Shown: positions 41,326-50,236, counted from the stretch's first letter. The stretch is 64,000 bases of DNA from Deltaproteobacteria bacterium (GCA_019312835.1 JAFDCJ010000341.1:23763-87762); one strand, 5' to 3'. The notes: generated by a model from the sequence alone, not told the origin. Program-made: numbers and translations.

Positions 41326-44151
41326 TCAGCTCCTGGGACGGGTGCACTGATCCACCAGGTACAGAATGGAGCGGTAGTCGATGCCGCTGTGCGTCGTCAA
41401 GCCGATTTCACAGGTGCGACTGGTGGAATAACCGTTGCTGACGTCCGGGGGAAGTTGTTTTTTTAACCGCCGCAATCCAAAAGCGTTCAATTCGGGCACC
41501 GTAAATCCCCGGTCCCCGGCAAACCCGCAGCAGATCACCTCGGGCGTCACCACCTTTTCGGCGCACATCTCGGCCAGCCGCAGAAAATCGGCTTCCAGTC
41601 CCAACTTCTTGGCGCTGCAGACCGTGTGAATGGCAATCGGTCCGGCGATCTTATCAAAGGCCAGACGCGGTGCCAGGTAGGTCAGGGTAAACTGGATGGG
41701 CTCGAACAGCTGCAGACGGTCATCCAGGGTTTCTTTCATATGATACAGGCAGGGACTCATATCACACAGAATCGGGACGCGGCCGTTGTCGGATACGCCG
41801 AGCAGGGCATCGCCAAGCTCGGCGGCCTTGGCATCGGCGGCCTCACGCAATCCTTTGCTCGCAAAGGGCATGCCGCAGCATAGCTGATCCATGCGGTCCG
41901 GGTAGCTGATGGCATACCCGGCTTTTTCCAGCAGGGATGCGGTGGTGCGGGGTAGCGCATCCAGGCCCTCACCACCGGTTGATCCCATGGAACGGTTGAT
42001 GCAGGAGGGGAAATAAACCACCCGGTCCGCCCCTGGCCGTTGGTTGGTCGGAGGCGTCACCCGATCCGCCGCGGTGGGCATGGCCGGCGTCCACTGGGGC
42101 AGACGCTTTCCGGTGAGATTGCGCAGGCCGTTAGCGACAGCCGCCATCCATGGGGTTCCCAGTAAACGGTGGGCTTTGTCGAGCACACCGAGGCCGAAGC
42201 GGGTCAGGGCCGTAACAGTGCCCATCCGCCTGGCCACCTGGATCCCTATCTGCCGGGCAACCGGGGACAATTGATGTTGGCGCAGGACCTTGATGAGCTT
42301 GCCGGTGTCGATTTCCACCGGGCAGGTCAGCGCACACAGCCCGTCCGTGGCGCAGGTCTGGTTCCCGTAATACAGGTACTCTTTCTGCAGTTCCACCAGC
42401 CGCGACGGGTCTTCGCCGCTAACCGCCAGGCGCTTCATTTCGCGGTAGATAACGATCCGCTGGCGGGCCGACAGGGTCAATTCGTGGGACATGCAGCTGC
42501 GCTCACAGAACCCGCACTCGGTGCAGGTGTCCACCAGTTCGTGGGCCCGGGGCATGGGTTTGATATTTTTGGCGTGGGCTTCGGGATCGGCGTTGATGAT
42601 CACCCCCGGGTTGAGCATGTGGTCGGGATCAAAAAGGGTCTTGGTGTCCCGCATGACACCATGGATGAAATCCCCCCATTCCCGCTTCACGAAGGGGGCC
42701 ATGTTGCGGCCGGTACCGTGCTCGGCCTTTAAGGAGCCGTCGTATTTGTCCACCACCATGTCGGCCAGCTCCTGCATGAAGGCTTTGTATTTGTCAATTT
42801 CACCCGGATCCGACAAATCCGGCGTCAGCACGAAATGCACGTTGCCATCGAAGACGTGACCCCAGATGATCGTGTCTTCGTAAGCATAGCGTGCAAACAT
42901 ATCCTGCAGCTCCAGCAGGCAGTCGCGCAGGCGCTCAATGGGTACGGCAATGTCTTCGATAATCACCGTGGTGCCCGTCTGGCGCGCATGGCAGACCGAC
43001 GGAAACAGCCCCGAACGGATGCTCCACAGGGCCGCGGCCTGCTCCGGATCGGTGGAAAACTCAAAATCCCGGACCATGGGAAAGTCGGCAAACCTGGCAT
43101 TGATCTCATCCACCTGCTGCTGCAAGGTGGCCGTGTCATCGGCCGCGGTTTCGACCAGCAGGGCCGTCACCGTATCGTCCAGGGATTTAATGTAGGGCGG
43201 CATGCCGGGTTTGTTCTCCACCGAGCGCAGCGACACCCGGTCCATGAGCTCGGCGGCACTGACGCGGCAATCCTTTAAGAGCACCACGGCCTCGCAGGCC
43301 CGGGCGATATCCGGAAACAGCATCAGTCCGGTGGCCTTGTAGGCGGGCACTTCCAGGGTGCGGAAAGTGACCTCGGAGATAAAGCCCAGGGTGCCTTCGG
43401 ATCCGATCATCAAATGCTGGATGATGTCAATGGGATCATCAAAATTGATCAAAGCGCTGACGCTGTATCCGGTGGTGTTTTTTATCTGATATTTGCGCCG
43501 GATGCGGTCAACGGTATCGGGATCCTGCTTGAGGCGCCGGGCCAGGGCGGTGACCCCGTCGACGATGTCCTTGCGCCCGGCAAGAAAGGCATTCCGGCTG
43601 GCTTCATCCCGGGTATCCAGGACGGTACCGTCGGCCAAAATGATGCGCATGCCCAGGACCGTCCCCATGCTGTTGCCCGTAATTCCGCTGGCCATGCCGC
43701 AGGCGTTGTTGGATACGATGCCGGCGATTTTAGCCGAGTTGATGGAGGCCGGGTCCGGTCCGATCTTTTTGCCGTAAGGGGCCAGGTAGCCGTTGGCCTC
43801 GGCACCGAGGACTGCAGCCCCCAGGGTTATTTCGCTCTGGTCCTCATTGAGGTGGTAATCGCGCCACCCCTCGGGACCCAAGACCATCAGCACCGAATCG
43901 CTCAGTGCCTGACCGGACAGGCTGGTGCCCGAAGCGCGAAAGGTAACCGGAATCTTAAGTTCGCGGCAAGCCGTTAAAACCGCCAGGGTTTCGGTCTCGT
44001 CTTCTACCTTGACGATAACTTTGGGTGTCAGGCGATAGAAACTGGCATCGGTGCCGTATGCCAGGGTTCGCAGGGAATCTGTTATTAACCGGGACGGCGG
44101 AATATCGACAGACAGGCGGTCAACCAAAGATTGATAGGGTCCGGCAAGCAT
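41326..44151 (-). CDS. FAD/Fe-S D-2-hydroxyacid dehydrogenase (GlcD-GlcF-type fusion)
   Basis: A 941-residue protein. Residues ~38-220 form a PCMH FAD domain (VTFRASGTSLSGQALSD; GPDPASINSAKIAGIVSNNACG) and ~240-500 the FAD-oxidase C-terminal domain (KAEHGTGRNMAPFVKREWG). Two 4Fe-4S motifs follow (CTECGFCERSCMSHEL; CATDGLCALTCPVE), then CCG-type domains (CCGMPFASKG; CCGFAGDRGF). This matches a lactate or glycolate dehydrogenase fused to its Fe-S subunit, passing electrons to quinone, a cytochrome or a flavoprotein. AGGAGATATAC precedes the ATG, and a near-consensus Fur box lies 39 bases upstream. Confidence 0.92.
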   Translation of the reverse strand: MLAGPYQSLVDRLSVDIPPSRLITDSLRTLAYGTDASFYRLTPKVIVKVEDETETLAVLTACRELKIPVTFRASGTSLSGQALSDSVLMVLGPEGWRDYHLNEDQSEITLGAAVLGAEANGYLAPYGKKIGPDPASINSAKIAGIVSNNACGMASGITGNSMGTVLGMRIILADGTVLDTRDEASRNAFLAGRKDIVDGVTALARRLKQDPDTVDRIRRKYQIKNTTGYSVSALINFDDPIDIIQHLMIGSEGTLGFISEVTFRTLEVPAYKATGLMLFPDIARACEAVVLLKDCRVSAAELMDRVSLRSVENKPGMPPYIKSLDDTVTALLVETAADDTATLQQQVDEINARFADFPMVRDFEFSTDPEQAAALWSIRSGLFPSVCHARQTGTTVIIEDIAVPIERLRDCLLELQDMFARYAYEDTIIWGHVFDGNVHFVLTPDLSDPGEIDKYKAFMQELADMVVDKYDGSLKAEHGTGRNMAPFVKREWGDFIHGVMRDTKTLFDPDHMLNPGVIINADPEAHAKNIKPMPRAHELVDTCTECGFCERSCMSHELTLSARQRIVIYREMKRLAVSGEDPSRLVELQKEYLYYGNQTCATDGLCALTCPVEIDTGKLIKVLRQHQLSPVARQIGIQVARRMGTVTALTRFGLGVLDKAHRLLGTPWMAAVANGLRNLTGKRLPQWTPAMPTAADRVTPPTNQRPGADRVVYFPSCINRSMGSTGGEGLDALPRTTASLLEKAGYAISYPDRMDQLCCGMPFASKGLREAADAKAAELGDALLGVSDNGRVPILCDMSPCLYHMKETLDDRLQLFEPIQFTLTYLAPRLAFDKIAGPIAIHTVCSAKKLGLEADFLRLAEMCAEKVVTPEVICCGFAGDRGFTVPELNAFGLRRLKKQLPPDVSNGYSTSRTCEIGLTTHSGIDYRSILYLVDQCTRPRS

Positions 44152-44189
44152 GTATATCTCCTGTATCTAAATATTCGAAAATCAGAAGC

Positions 44190-44208
44190 GATGATAATAA
44201 TCATTATC
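44190..44208. promoter_or_regulatory. Fur-box-like operator
   Basis: The 19 bases GATGATAATAATCATTATC agree with the Fur consensus GATAATGATAATCATTATC at 17 of 19 positions and contain the GATAAT/ATTATC dyad. It lies 39 bases upstream of the FAD/Fe-S dehydrogenase start, where a repressor would block transcription. Confidence 0.65.
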
Positions 44209-44368
44209 TCTTGATATCGTCAATTGAAAATTTGGGGCATGCTTTTTTTGCATACCGTCCTCTATACGGAAAGCAAAAGACCAATCATCTCTGCGCTCTT
44301 TGCGCCTCCAATGAGCGCAGCGCATGGGCGGTAAAAATTGTCCCATAAAACGGCTTTTATTTGGGCGC

Positions 44369-45688
44369 TTACAATGATCGGCTTAATACTTGAGCCCAGG
44401 ATAGCAGGGCTTCGTCGGCGCCAAAGGGGGCAATGAACTGCAGGGAGAGCGGCAGCCGGTTTTCTGAATGTCCGGCGGGCAGGTTGACCACGGGCATGCC
44501 GGCATGGGTCCAGGGCAGGCTCATGTTGGGGTCGCCGGTGGCATGGATACCGGCCGGGGCCGGACCGCAGGCTGCCGGGCAGACCCACAGATCGACGTTC
44601 GCCGCGGCCATCCGCTCCTCGAGCTCCCGGCGCAGTCTGGTACAGTTGGAACGTGCCGCGGCCAACTCATCTCCGTCGACCGTTTGACCGATCTCGATAA
44701 TTTCGGCCGTGCGCGGCCGGTAAAGGTCAGCGTGCCGATCGTAGATGCGGGCATGCTCCCGGGCAAACTCGGCGAAAACCATCCGCCGATGCAGGTGATT
44801 GAGTTCCTCGATATCAGCCAGTACCGGTATCCGTTCGACCCTGCATCCATTATCCGCCAGGTGTTGCGCCTGTTTCTCAAAGACGGCCAGGGCCTCGGGG
44901 TCGGCCTGCTCCAGGTAAGGCCCGACCGGCACGCCCAGGGCCGGCAGCACCCCGCGCACGAATTCCGCCTGCCAATCCCGGCAGAGCGCGGCGGCCGCCA
45001 GGGCCATCCCGTCAACATCCTGGGTGAAGAGGCCCACGTGGTCAATGGTGCGCGAAAAATAGACCAGTCCGGCGGTGGGCAGTCGATCAAGGGTCGGCTT
45101 GAACCCCACGATCCCGCAAAAGGCCGCCGGCCGTGTCACCGACCCGATGGTTTGCGTGCCCAATGCCAGGGCGCAGTATCCGGCCGCAACGGCTGCCGCA
45201 CTGCCGCTGCTCGACCCGCCGGGGGTATGGCCCGGGTTATGGGGATTGCGCGTCGGACCGGCTTCGAAATAGGCAAACTCGGTGGTTACGGATTTACCCA
45301 GGATCAGGGCCCCGGTCTTCCTCAGCAGGACGACCATCTCGGCCTCGGGACCGGCAAAAAGCTCGGGGGGCACCTCGGTCCCGGCCCGGGTCACAAACCC
45401 GGACACGTGGAAGATATCCTTGACGGCCACCAGCAGGCCATAGAGTGGCGGCCGCTTGTCCGGATCCGGAAATTTTTCACGCAGTTCGCCGGCTTCCTTG
45501 CGCAGGCGGCCAAGGCGGTCCTTCTCGGGCAGCATGGCTTCCACAGTGCTATCGATTTTGGCCACGCGGGAACACATATCTTCAACATAATCGACCGGAT
45601 CCAAACGGCCGCTGCGCAGGGCTTCGGCTGTGGCAGCCAGTGAATGGGGCCGGATTAATTCGGCAAGATGTTTTCCATCCGTATTCAT
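44369..45688 (-). CDS. Amidase-signature hydrolase
   Basis: A 439-residue member of the amidase signature family. The catalytic Lys is in LLVAVKDIFHVSGF, the cis-Ser and nucleophile Ser in the GGSSSGSAAAVAAG glycine-serine box and the ALGTQTIGSVTRPAAFCGIVGFKP run. No signal peptide is present, and the N-terminal RPHSLAATAEALRSGRLDPVDYVE region is typical of GatA-like amidases without GatB/C here. It hydrolyses an amide to acid plus ammonia; substrates in the family are broad. AGGG precedes the ATG. It could feed the neighbouring 2-hydroxyacid and aminotransferase enzymes. Confidence 0.9.
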   Translation of the reverse strand: MNTDGKHLAELIRPHSLAATAEALRSGRLDPVDYVEDMCSRVAKIDSTVEAMLPEKDRLGRLRKEAGELREKFPDPDKRPPLYGLLVAVKDIFHVSGFVTRAGTEVPPELFAGPEAEMVVLLRKTGALILGKSVTTEFAYFEAGPTRNPHNPGHTPGGSSSGSAAAVAAGYCALALGTQTIGSVTRPAAFCGIVGFKPTLDRLPTAGLVYFSRTIDHVGLFTQDVDGMALAAAALCRDWQAEFVRGVLPALGVPVGPYLEQADPEALAVFEKQAQHLADNGCRVERIPVLADIEELNHLHRRMVFAEFAREHARIYDRHADLYRPRTAEIIEIGQTVDGDELAAARSNCTRLRRELEERMAAANVDLWVCPAACGPAPAGIHATGDPNMSLPWTHAGMPVVNLPAGHSENRLPLSLQFIAPFGADEALLSWAQVLSRSL

Positions 45689-45784
45689 GCCTGAAATTTC
45701 CCTTAATTAATTGAAAAACAATACGATAATATATACAGGGCTATCATATCGGTAAAGCACTGGCAAATTAATTGAGGAATACCT

Positions 45785-46480
45785 ATGAATTTTCGGAACC
45801 CAAAATTGAAACCTGAAAACAATGGTCTTGTAGACCTGGACAGCCAGACCGGCATTGCCACCGCTCTTTTGGTCGGGGTCATCGTTTTCTTGTTAATTTT
45901 GGTGGCAATCGGGGTTTATGCGGTTAATCATTATAACGTCTGGATCGCCCATGGCGTCACGGCCGGCATGAACGCCATCATCAACAACTCGGACATCCCC
46001 GAGCAGGAAAAGGCTGACGTCACCCAGATTATCATCCGGCTCAAGGAAGGCTACCTGGCCGAAGAAATCACAATGGCCGAGCTGGGCCGGGTTCTGGAAG
46101 CCATGGGGTCATGCCCGGCCCTGCCGATCGGGCTGGTCGTTCAGTTCGAACAAAGCTATGTCGCATCGTCGGGTTTGAGCCAGGATGAGAAAACGGCCGC
46201 CGGCCTGCATCTCAACCGGTTGGCCCGGGGCTTGTCCGATGGCCGCATCGACTGGTCCGTGATCGAACAGATCCTTGATCCGATCAGCGATCCCGGCGAA
46301 GACGGCAAGCAGAATCTCCGGTCGCCGGACCGGGTATCCGATGCTGAAATCCTCGAGGTGCTCGTGACTGCCAAAGAAATTGCCGACGAGGCGGGGATAT
46401 CCGAGGAAATGATTGCAATCGATATTTCCGACGAGTTCAAAAAGTCGGTGGAGGAGGCGCTAGGCCGTTCGCTGGCTTAG
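45785..46480 (+). CDS. Single-span membrane protein with acidic cytosolic or periplasmic domain
   Basis: A 231-residue protein: a 25-residue head, one membrane segment (TALLVGVIVFLLILVAIGVYAV, about 27-48), then an acidic, helical domain. The segment EQEKADVTQIIIRLKEGYLAEEI and the C-terminal AKEIADEAGISEEMIAIDISDEFKKSVEEAL look like helical bundles. I recognise no family. GAGG precedes the ATG. It converges on a CI-type repressor gene with eight bases between the stop codons. Confidence 0.7.
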   Translation: MNFRNPKLKPENNGLVDLDSQTGIATALLVGVIVFLLILVAIGVYAVNHYNVWIAHGVTAGMNAIINNSDIPEQEKADVTQIIIRLKEGYLAEEITMAELGRVLEAMGSCPALPIGLVVQFEQSYVASSGLSQDEKTAAGLHLNRLARGLSDGRIDWSVIEQILDPISDPGEDGKQNLRSPDRVSDAEILEVLVTAKEIADEAGISEEMIAIDISDEFKKSVEEALGRSLA

Positions 46481-46488
46481 AAATGGTT

Positions 46489-47025
46489 TCAAGTGGTCTT
46501 TTTTTCGAGGGTATCCAGACGTTGTTTTAAATCTTCCAATTCTTTTGCCGAACGCCTCTCACGCTGCCGGCTTGCAATGGTTTCGCAAATGGCCCTGATG
46601 TTGGTATTGACGGCATCGATCAATAGATTGTCTCCGGAGTTGTAAATCCGCGCCAGCATCTCAACGGCAGCACCAAAACCAGCGCCGTCGGTATCCTGAT
46701 ACGAATCAGCAGCGGATCGGGTTTCCGGATCATCCTGAAAACCATAGGGCGATTCCGGGCTGGCCACCCGACCGGCCGATTGGGAACTTTCGCCGGCATA
46801 TTCCACCCGCTTTTCAGGCCCCTTGCCGAAGCTGAGCCAATCCATGGAGCAACCGGTCAACTCCGCAACCTTATAAATCCATCCTGTGGGAACATCCTTC
46901 CGCTTCCGGGCCGCACCAATATTTTGCCTGGATATGCCTAAATAAGTTGCCAGTTGCCCGTCTGACTTGGCGTCCAGAGCCTCTTTCAGGCGATTAATGA
47001 TCTTTTCCGTATCTGAATATAACAT
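46489..47025 (-). CDS. CI-type helix-turn-helix regulator
   Basis: A 178-residue protein. The N-terminal 65 residues match the bacteriophage CI repressor DNA-binding domain (GQLATYLGISRQNIGAARKRKDVPTGWIYKVAELTGCSMDWLSFGK). There is no peptidase domain for RecA-dependent cleavage: the linker is acidic and Ser-rich, and the C-terminus is a short helical and coiled-coil oligomerisation region. It is therefore a non-cleavable repressor. No phage genes flank it, so it may be a domesticated regulator. It faces an AT-rich region (47026-47170) that may hold its own operator. Confidence 0.85.
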   Translation of the reverse strand: MLYSDTEKIINRLKEALDAKSDGQLATYLGISRQNIGAARKRKDVPTGWIYKVAELTGCSMDWLSFGKGPEKRVEYAGESSQSAGRVASPESPYGFQDDPETRSAADSYQDTDGAGFGAAVEMLARIYNSGDNLLIDAVNTNIRAICETIASRQRERRSAKELEDLKQRLDTLEKKTT

Positions 47026-47399
47026 ATCTTAATTCTTAGTAATTCAGGCCTATATGCCACGGTTGGCCTCGTTGAATCAACATGTCCTTCGGTATCATAT
47101 GCTAAAAATTGCAAATAAATTTTGCTTTCAATGCAAATTTTTATTGACAATATAAATTTGATGCCTTATGAACGGTAAAGCAATCTTATCTGCTTGTGGA
47201 AGTTAGAAGAGAGGTCGATCGAATCACCTACAATTATAATGCTTAGCAAAAATTTGTGTCGTTGGGAAGTTTTAATTGACAGTGTGCAACAGCTGTCTGT
47301 CGCAGATTTAATTTCATCATGCCAGAAGGTCGAATCTGCATAAAGGCAGCACAACCCCACGCCGATGGCGTGGACAGCTGAAAGGGAAAGGAGGAAAAA
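47026..47399. other. 374-base AT-rich regulatory spacer
   Basis: The divergent region between the CI-type regulator and the ComEA-like gene holds no gene. Around 47106-47150 is a run of related AT-rich motifs (TTGCAAATAAATTTTGC and ATGCAAATTTTTATTG), possible operator repeats for the CI-type regulator. A candidate promoter toward the right is listed separately. Confidence 0.5.
47144..47172 (+). promoter_or_regulatory. Candidate promoter toward the ComEA-like gene
   Basis: TTGACA (47144-47149) followed after exactly 17 bases by TATGAA (47167-47172). It would give a leader of about 220 bases before the ComEA-like gene. It overlaps the AT-rich repeats in front of the CI-type regulator. Confidence 0.4.
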
Positions 47400-47702
47400 A
47401 TGATTAACTGTAAATCGATCCTTGCCGTTGTCATGGTGCTATTGATTGGTTTGGTCAGCGTTTCGAGCGTTACCGCGGCTGAGGTCCAGAAAATTAACAT
47501 TAATACGGCTACAGCCGAAGAACTTGCCCGGCTCAAAGGCATCGGGCCGAGTCATGCCGCCAAGATCGTAGCCTATCGTGAAAAAAACGGCCCGTTTAAA
47601 TTGCCGGAAGATTTAATGCAGGTATCCGGAATTGGGCAAAAAACATTCGAGGCCAACCAGGAGATCATCGTCGTTGAGGAGCCCAAACCCAAAAAGAAGT
47701 GA
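47400..47702 (+). CDS. Exported ComEA-like helix-hairpin-helix protein
   Basis: A 100-residue protein with a signal peptide (ILAVVMVLLIGLVSVSSVTAA) and a ComEA domain: VQKININTATAEELARLKGIGPSHAAKIVAYREKNGPF with two helix-hairpin-helix motifs (LKGIGPSHAAKIV and VSGIGQKTFEA). The tail is lysine-rich. ComEA binds double-stranded DNA in the periplasm during natural transformation; many bacteria carry short ComEA-like proteins without other competence genes, as here. AAAGGAGG precedes the ATG. Confidence 0.9.
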   Translation: MINCKSILAVVMVLLIGLVSVSSVTAAEVQKININTATAEELARLKGIGPSHAAKIVAYREKNGPFKLPEDLMQVSGIGQKTFEANQEIIVVEEPKPKKK

Positions 47703-47911
47703 TCCGCAACAGCCGATCCGAATCGGCGTAACCTGCGTGCTCGTGCCCGCTCGCTTGTCGGGTCTTGCAGGGCGAGTAAGCCTGCCTGCTGGCGGGTCAC
47801 GGGCCGCATCAGTCTGCCGACAGCAACCCGCCAAACCACAGTCGGGGATTTATGGATAGGCGAGGCGTATCCCATTGAAAATGGTTTCTAAAAAAAGGAG
47901 AACGATCCGCT

Positions 47912-48310
47912 ATGAAAGAAAAAATCAAAAGCTACAAAGATCTCTATGTATACAAAAATGCCATGGAAGCGGCCATGAAAATATTTGAACTCACCAAGAC
48001 CTTCCCGGCAGAAGAAAAGTATTCCCTGACCGACCAGCTGCGACGCACTTCGCGGTCGGTATGCTCGACCATCGGCGAAGCCTGGCGCAAACGCATCGAC
48101 CGGGCGGCCTTTACCGCCCGGCTGAATGACACCGAAAGCCTGGCCTGTGCATCCCAGGTGTGGGTCGAATTTGCCCGTAAGTGCGGCTATCTGAAAGATG
48201 AGGTTTGCAATGAGCTGGATTCTGCCTACGATACGATTTTGGGGCAACTGTTTAAAATGGGCAAGGAATCCGCCAAGTGGACATTCAATGCCAATCGATC
48301 GCCAGACTAG
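47912..48310 (+). CDS. Four-helix-bundle protein (23S rRNA intervening-sequence type)
   Basis: A 132-residue soluble, all-helical protein of the S23/IVP family: IKSYKDLYVYKNAMEAAMKIFELTKTFP at the start and TDQLRRTSRSVCSTIGEAW in the second helix are typical. The family was first found inside intervening sequences of 23S rRNA genes, but chromosomal copies away from rRNA are common in this kind of bacterium and their role is unknown. No rRNA sequence is nearby. AGGAG lies upstream of the ATG. A zinc-ribbon gene begins five bases after its stop. Confidence 0.92.
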   Translation: MKEKIKSYKDLYVYKNAMEAAMKIFELTKTFPAEEKYSLTDQLRRTSRSVCSTIGEAWRKRIDRAAFTARLNDTESLACASQVWVEFARKCGYLKDEVCNELDSAYDTILGQLFKMGKESAKWTFNANRSPD

Positions 48311-48315
48311 AAGCC

Positions 48316-48723
48316 ATGCCCACCATCATAAAAACAGAATTCTGCACCCTCTGCAACACCAGAAGGGAGGTGAAGATGACACGCTGCTCAAAGGTGATCA
48401 CGGCACCTGATGGCAACAGAAACGTGATCCGGACAGACCTCTATCACTGCGAGGTGTGCAAAAGTTTTGTCCGTCGCGAAGATCAAGGCACTTCCGGCAT
48501 ACTTATAAATGGGGATACGTTTACGCCCAGGGCCAAAAATATCTGGCGGGCCATACCCGGCGACACGCAGCTCAAGATTCTCAACACGGTCTGGTGCACC
48601 CGCTGCGGGGGGATGTCCGGGATCACCGATATCACCGCCAAGGTGGACTCCGGCATGCTCGTGCTCATGGGCAAATGCAGCCGGTGCGGTGGTGAGGTGG
48701 CAAGAATCAGGGAAAATGACTAA
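48316..48723 (+). CDS. Zinc-ribbon protein of unknown function
   Basis: A 135-residue protein with four CxxC pairs (CTLC, CEVC, CTRC, CSRC), suited to two zinc ribbons. The first pair works with the CEVCKSFVRRED pair and the third (WCTRCGGMSGITD) with the fourth (GKCSRCGGEVARI). The middle carries the phrase TPRAKNIWRAIPGDTQLK. I chose the ATG at 48316, five bases after the previous stop. The pairing suggests a nucleic-acid or RNA-polymerase-binding adaptor, but there is no family evidence for that. Confidence 0.75.
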   Translation: MPTIIKTEFCTLCNTRREVKMTRCSKVITAPDGNRNVIRTDLYHCEVCKSFVRREDQGTSGILINGDTFTPRAKNIWRAIPGDTQLKILNTVWCTRCGGMSGITDITAKVDSGMLVLMGKCSRCGGEVARIREND

Positions 48724-48751
48724 AAGCTGATGCTGTCTTCCGGAGGCAATT

Positions 48752-50236
48752 TTAGGGAGCGTTGATCAATGCGGTGACGTTATTCCCTCCGCTGTTGGCA
48801 ACTGCAAGATCGAGGGTGTTGTTGCCATCCCAATCCCCGGCAACCAGACCGCTGGCACCCGTCTGGGACCCGACCGTATTATCGACTGAAAAATTACTGC
48901 TGCCGTCATTTTGCAGGATGGCAACCTCACCGGCGCCGGCGGTTGAATTGGCCACCGCAAGGTCGAGATCCCCGTCGCCGTCCCAGTCACCGGCGACCAC
49001 TGCGCTGGTGCCTGTCATACCGGTGACTGCAGCTATATCAGTAAAAACACCGGTGCCGTCGTTTTGCAGGATGGCAACCTCGCCGGCGCCGGCGATCGAA
49101 TTGGCCACCGCCAGATCCAGGTCTCCATCGTTGTCCCAATCTCCGGTCGCCAGAGAGGTCGCACCCGACTGGACCCCGATCGTCGTTCCACCGGTGAACC
49201 CGCCGTCACCGTCATTTTTCAGCACAACAACGCTGTTACCGGTGCGGTTGGCCACGGCCAGGTCAAGATCTCCGTCGCCGTCCCAATCCCCGGCAGCCAG
49301 CGCATCGGCACCGAAAAGTCCTCCGATTGCTTCGACATCGGCAAATGTTCCGGCACCGTCATTTTCAAGGATGGCAACCTCGTTGCCACTAAAATTCGCC
49401 ACGGCCAGATCGATATCCCCGTCGCCGTTCCAATCTCCGGCGGCCAACGCTAGGGCGCCGGACTGGCCAAAAATCTCATCCACCGAATTAAAGGCACCGC
49501 TGCCGTCATTTCCGAGGAATTCAACACTGGAACTTCCGTGATTGGCCACTGCCAGGTCAAGGAAGCCATCCCCATCCCAATCCAAGGCGATAACGGCGCT
49601 GGCCCCCGACTGGCCAATAATGGTTCCTCCCGTCGTGCTGAAGGTGCCCAGACCGTTATTTTCCATTTTAACCACCGTGCTGTTCCTGAAGTTGGCCACC
49701 GCCAGATCGATGTCGCCGTCATGATCCCAATCACCGGCAGCCAATCCCCTGGCGCCAGCCTGGCCCAAAATCGGCGGATCGGCGCCAAAGCTGCCGCTGC
49801 CGGCCAATGCCTCGGCCCAAAACCGGTAAACAACCGGTGGGTCCAGGGCGGCAACATCGGTTGCCGTCAAAGCACCGGTCAGGGTAATCTCCAGTATCTC
49901 ACCGATCTTGAACGCATCGTCCGGGTTGAAGACCAGCGTCTGTGAACCGCCGCCCGTGTATAGCCCTGTTCGCCTGCCGGTCTGTTCCCCGTGGACCACG
50001 AATGTGCCGGCGGAGCCCGCCTTCATTCTCTTGTCGAAGGTAGCGGTGATCAACGCGCCTGATAACGCCGAAGTGTTATTGGCTGTGGGATTGGTCCCGG
50101 TAAGTTGCGGTGGATTTACCCCAGACCCGGCTCCTCCGCCTCCCCCACCGGAACCGGACCCGTCGCAGGCCACAAGGCCGAACACAGATAAGACAGATAA
50201 GAAAACGAGAATAGAGATCCAGCAAGTATTGTTCAC
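48752..50236 (-). CDS. FG-GAP/VCBS-repeat lipoprotein
   Basis: A 494-residue lipoprotein. The lipobox is LVAC (Cys24) with Asp at +2, which in enterobacteria marks inner-membrane retention. A glycine-serine linker and a Big_5/SbsA-like domain (about 42-145) follow. The rest consists of seven repeats with the calcium-binding pattern GDWDGDGDLDLAVAN; the last is degenerate (GDWDGNNTLDLAVAN). Seven such repeats make one closed beta-propeller like integrin alpha heads. It probably binds Ca2+ and a surface ligand. The start is GTG with AGGAGG seven bases upstream. Confidence 0.9.
   Translation of the reverse strand: MNNTCWISILVFLSVLSVFGLVACDGSGSGGGGGGAGSGVNPPQLTGTNPTANNTSALSGALITATFDKRMKAGSAGTFVVHGEQTGRRTGLYTGGGSQTLVFNPDDAFKIGEILEITLTGALTATDVAALDPPVVYRFWAEALAGSGSFGADPPILGQAGARGLAAGDWDHDGDIDLAVANFRNSTVVKMENNGLGTFSTTGGTIIGQSGASAVIALDWDGDGFLDLAVANHGSSSVEFLGNDGSGAFNSVDEIFGQSGALALAAGDWNGDGDIDLAVANFSGNEVAILENDGAGTFADVEAIGGLFGADALAAGDWDGDGDLDLAVANRTGNSVVVLKNDGDGGFTGGTTIGVQSGATSLATGDWDNDGDLDLAVANSIAGAGEVAILQNDGTGVFTDIAAVTGMTGTSAVVAGDWDGDGDLDLAVANSTAGAGEVAILQNDGSSNFSVDNTVGSQTGASGLVAGDWDGNNTLDLAVANSGGNNVTALINAP

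Noticed and set aside
46489-47025. Prophage
   Set aside because: Only a CI-type regulator is present. No integrase, structural, lysis or replication genes lie within 20 kb.
47912-48310. Remains of a 23S rRNA gene around the intervening-sequence-type protein
   Set aside because: No rRNA-like conserved sequence is visible on either side; flanks are protein-coding or plain spacer.
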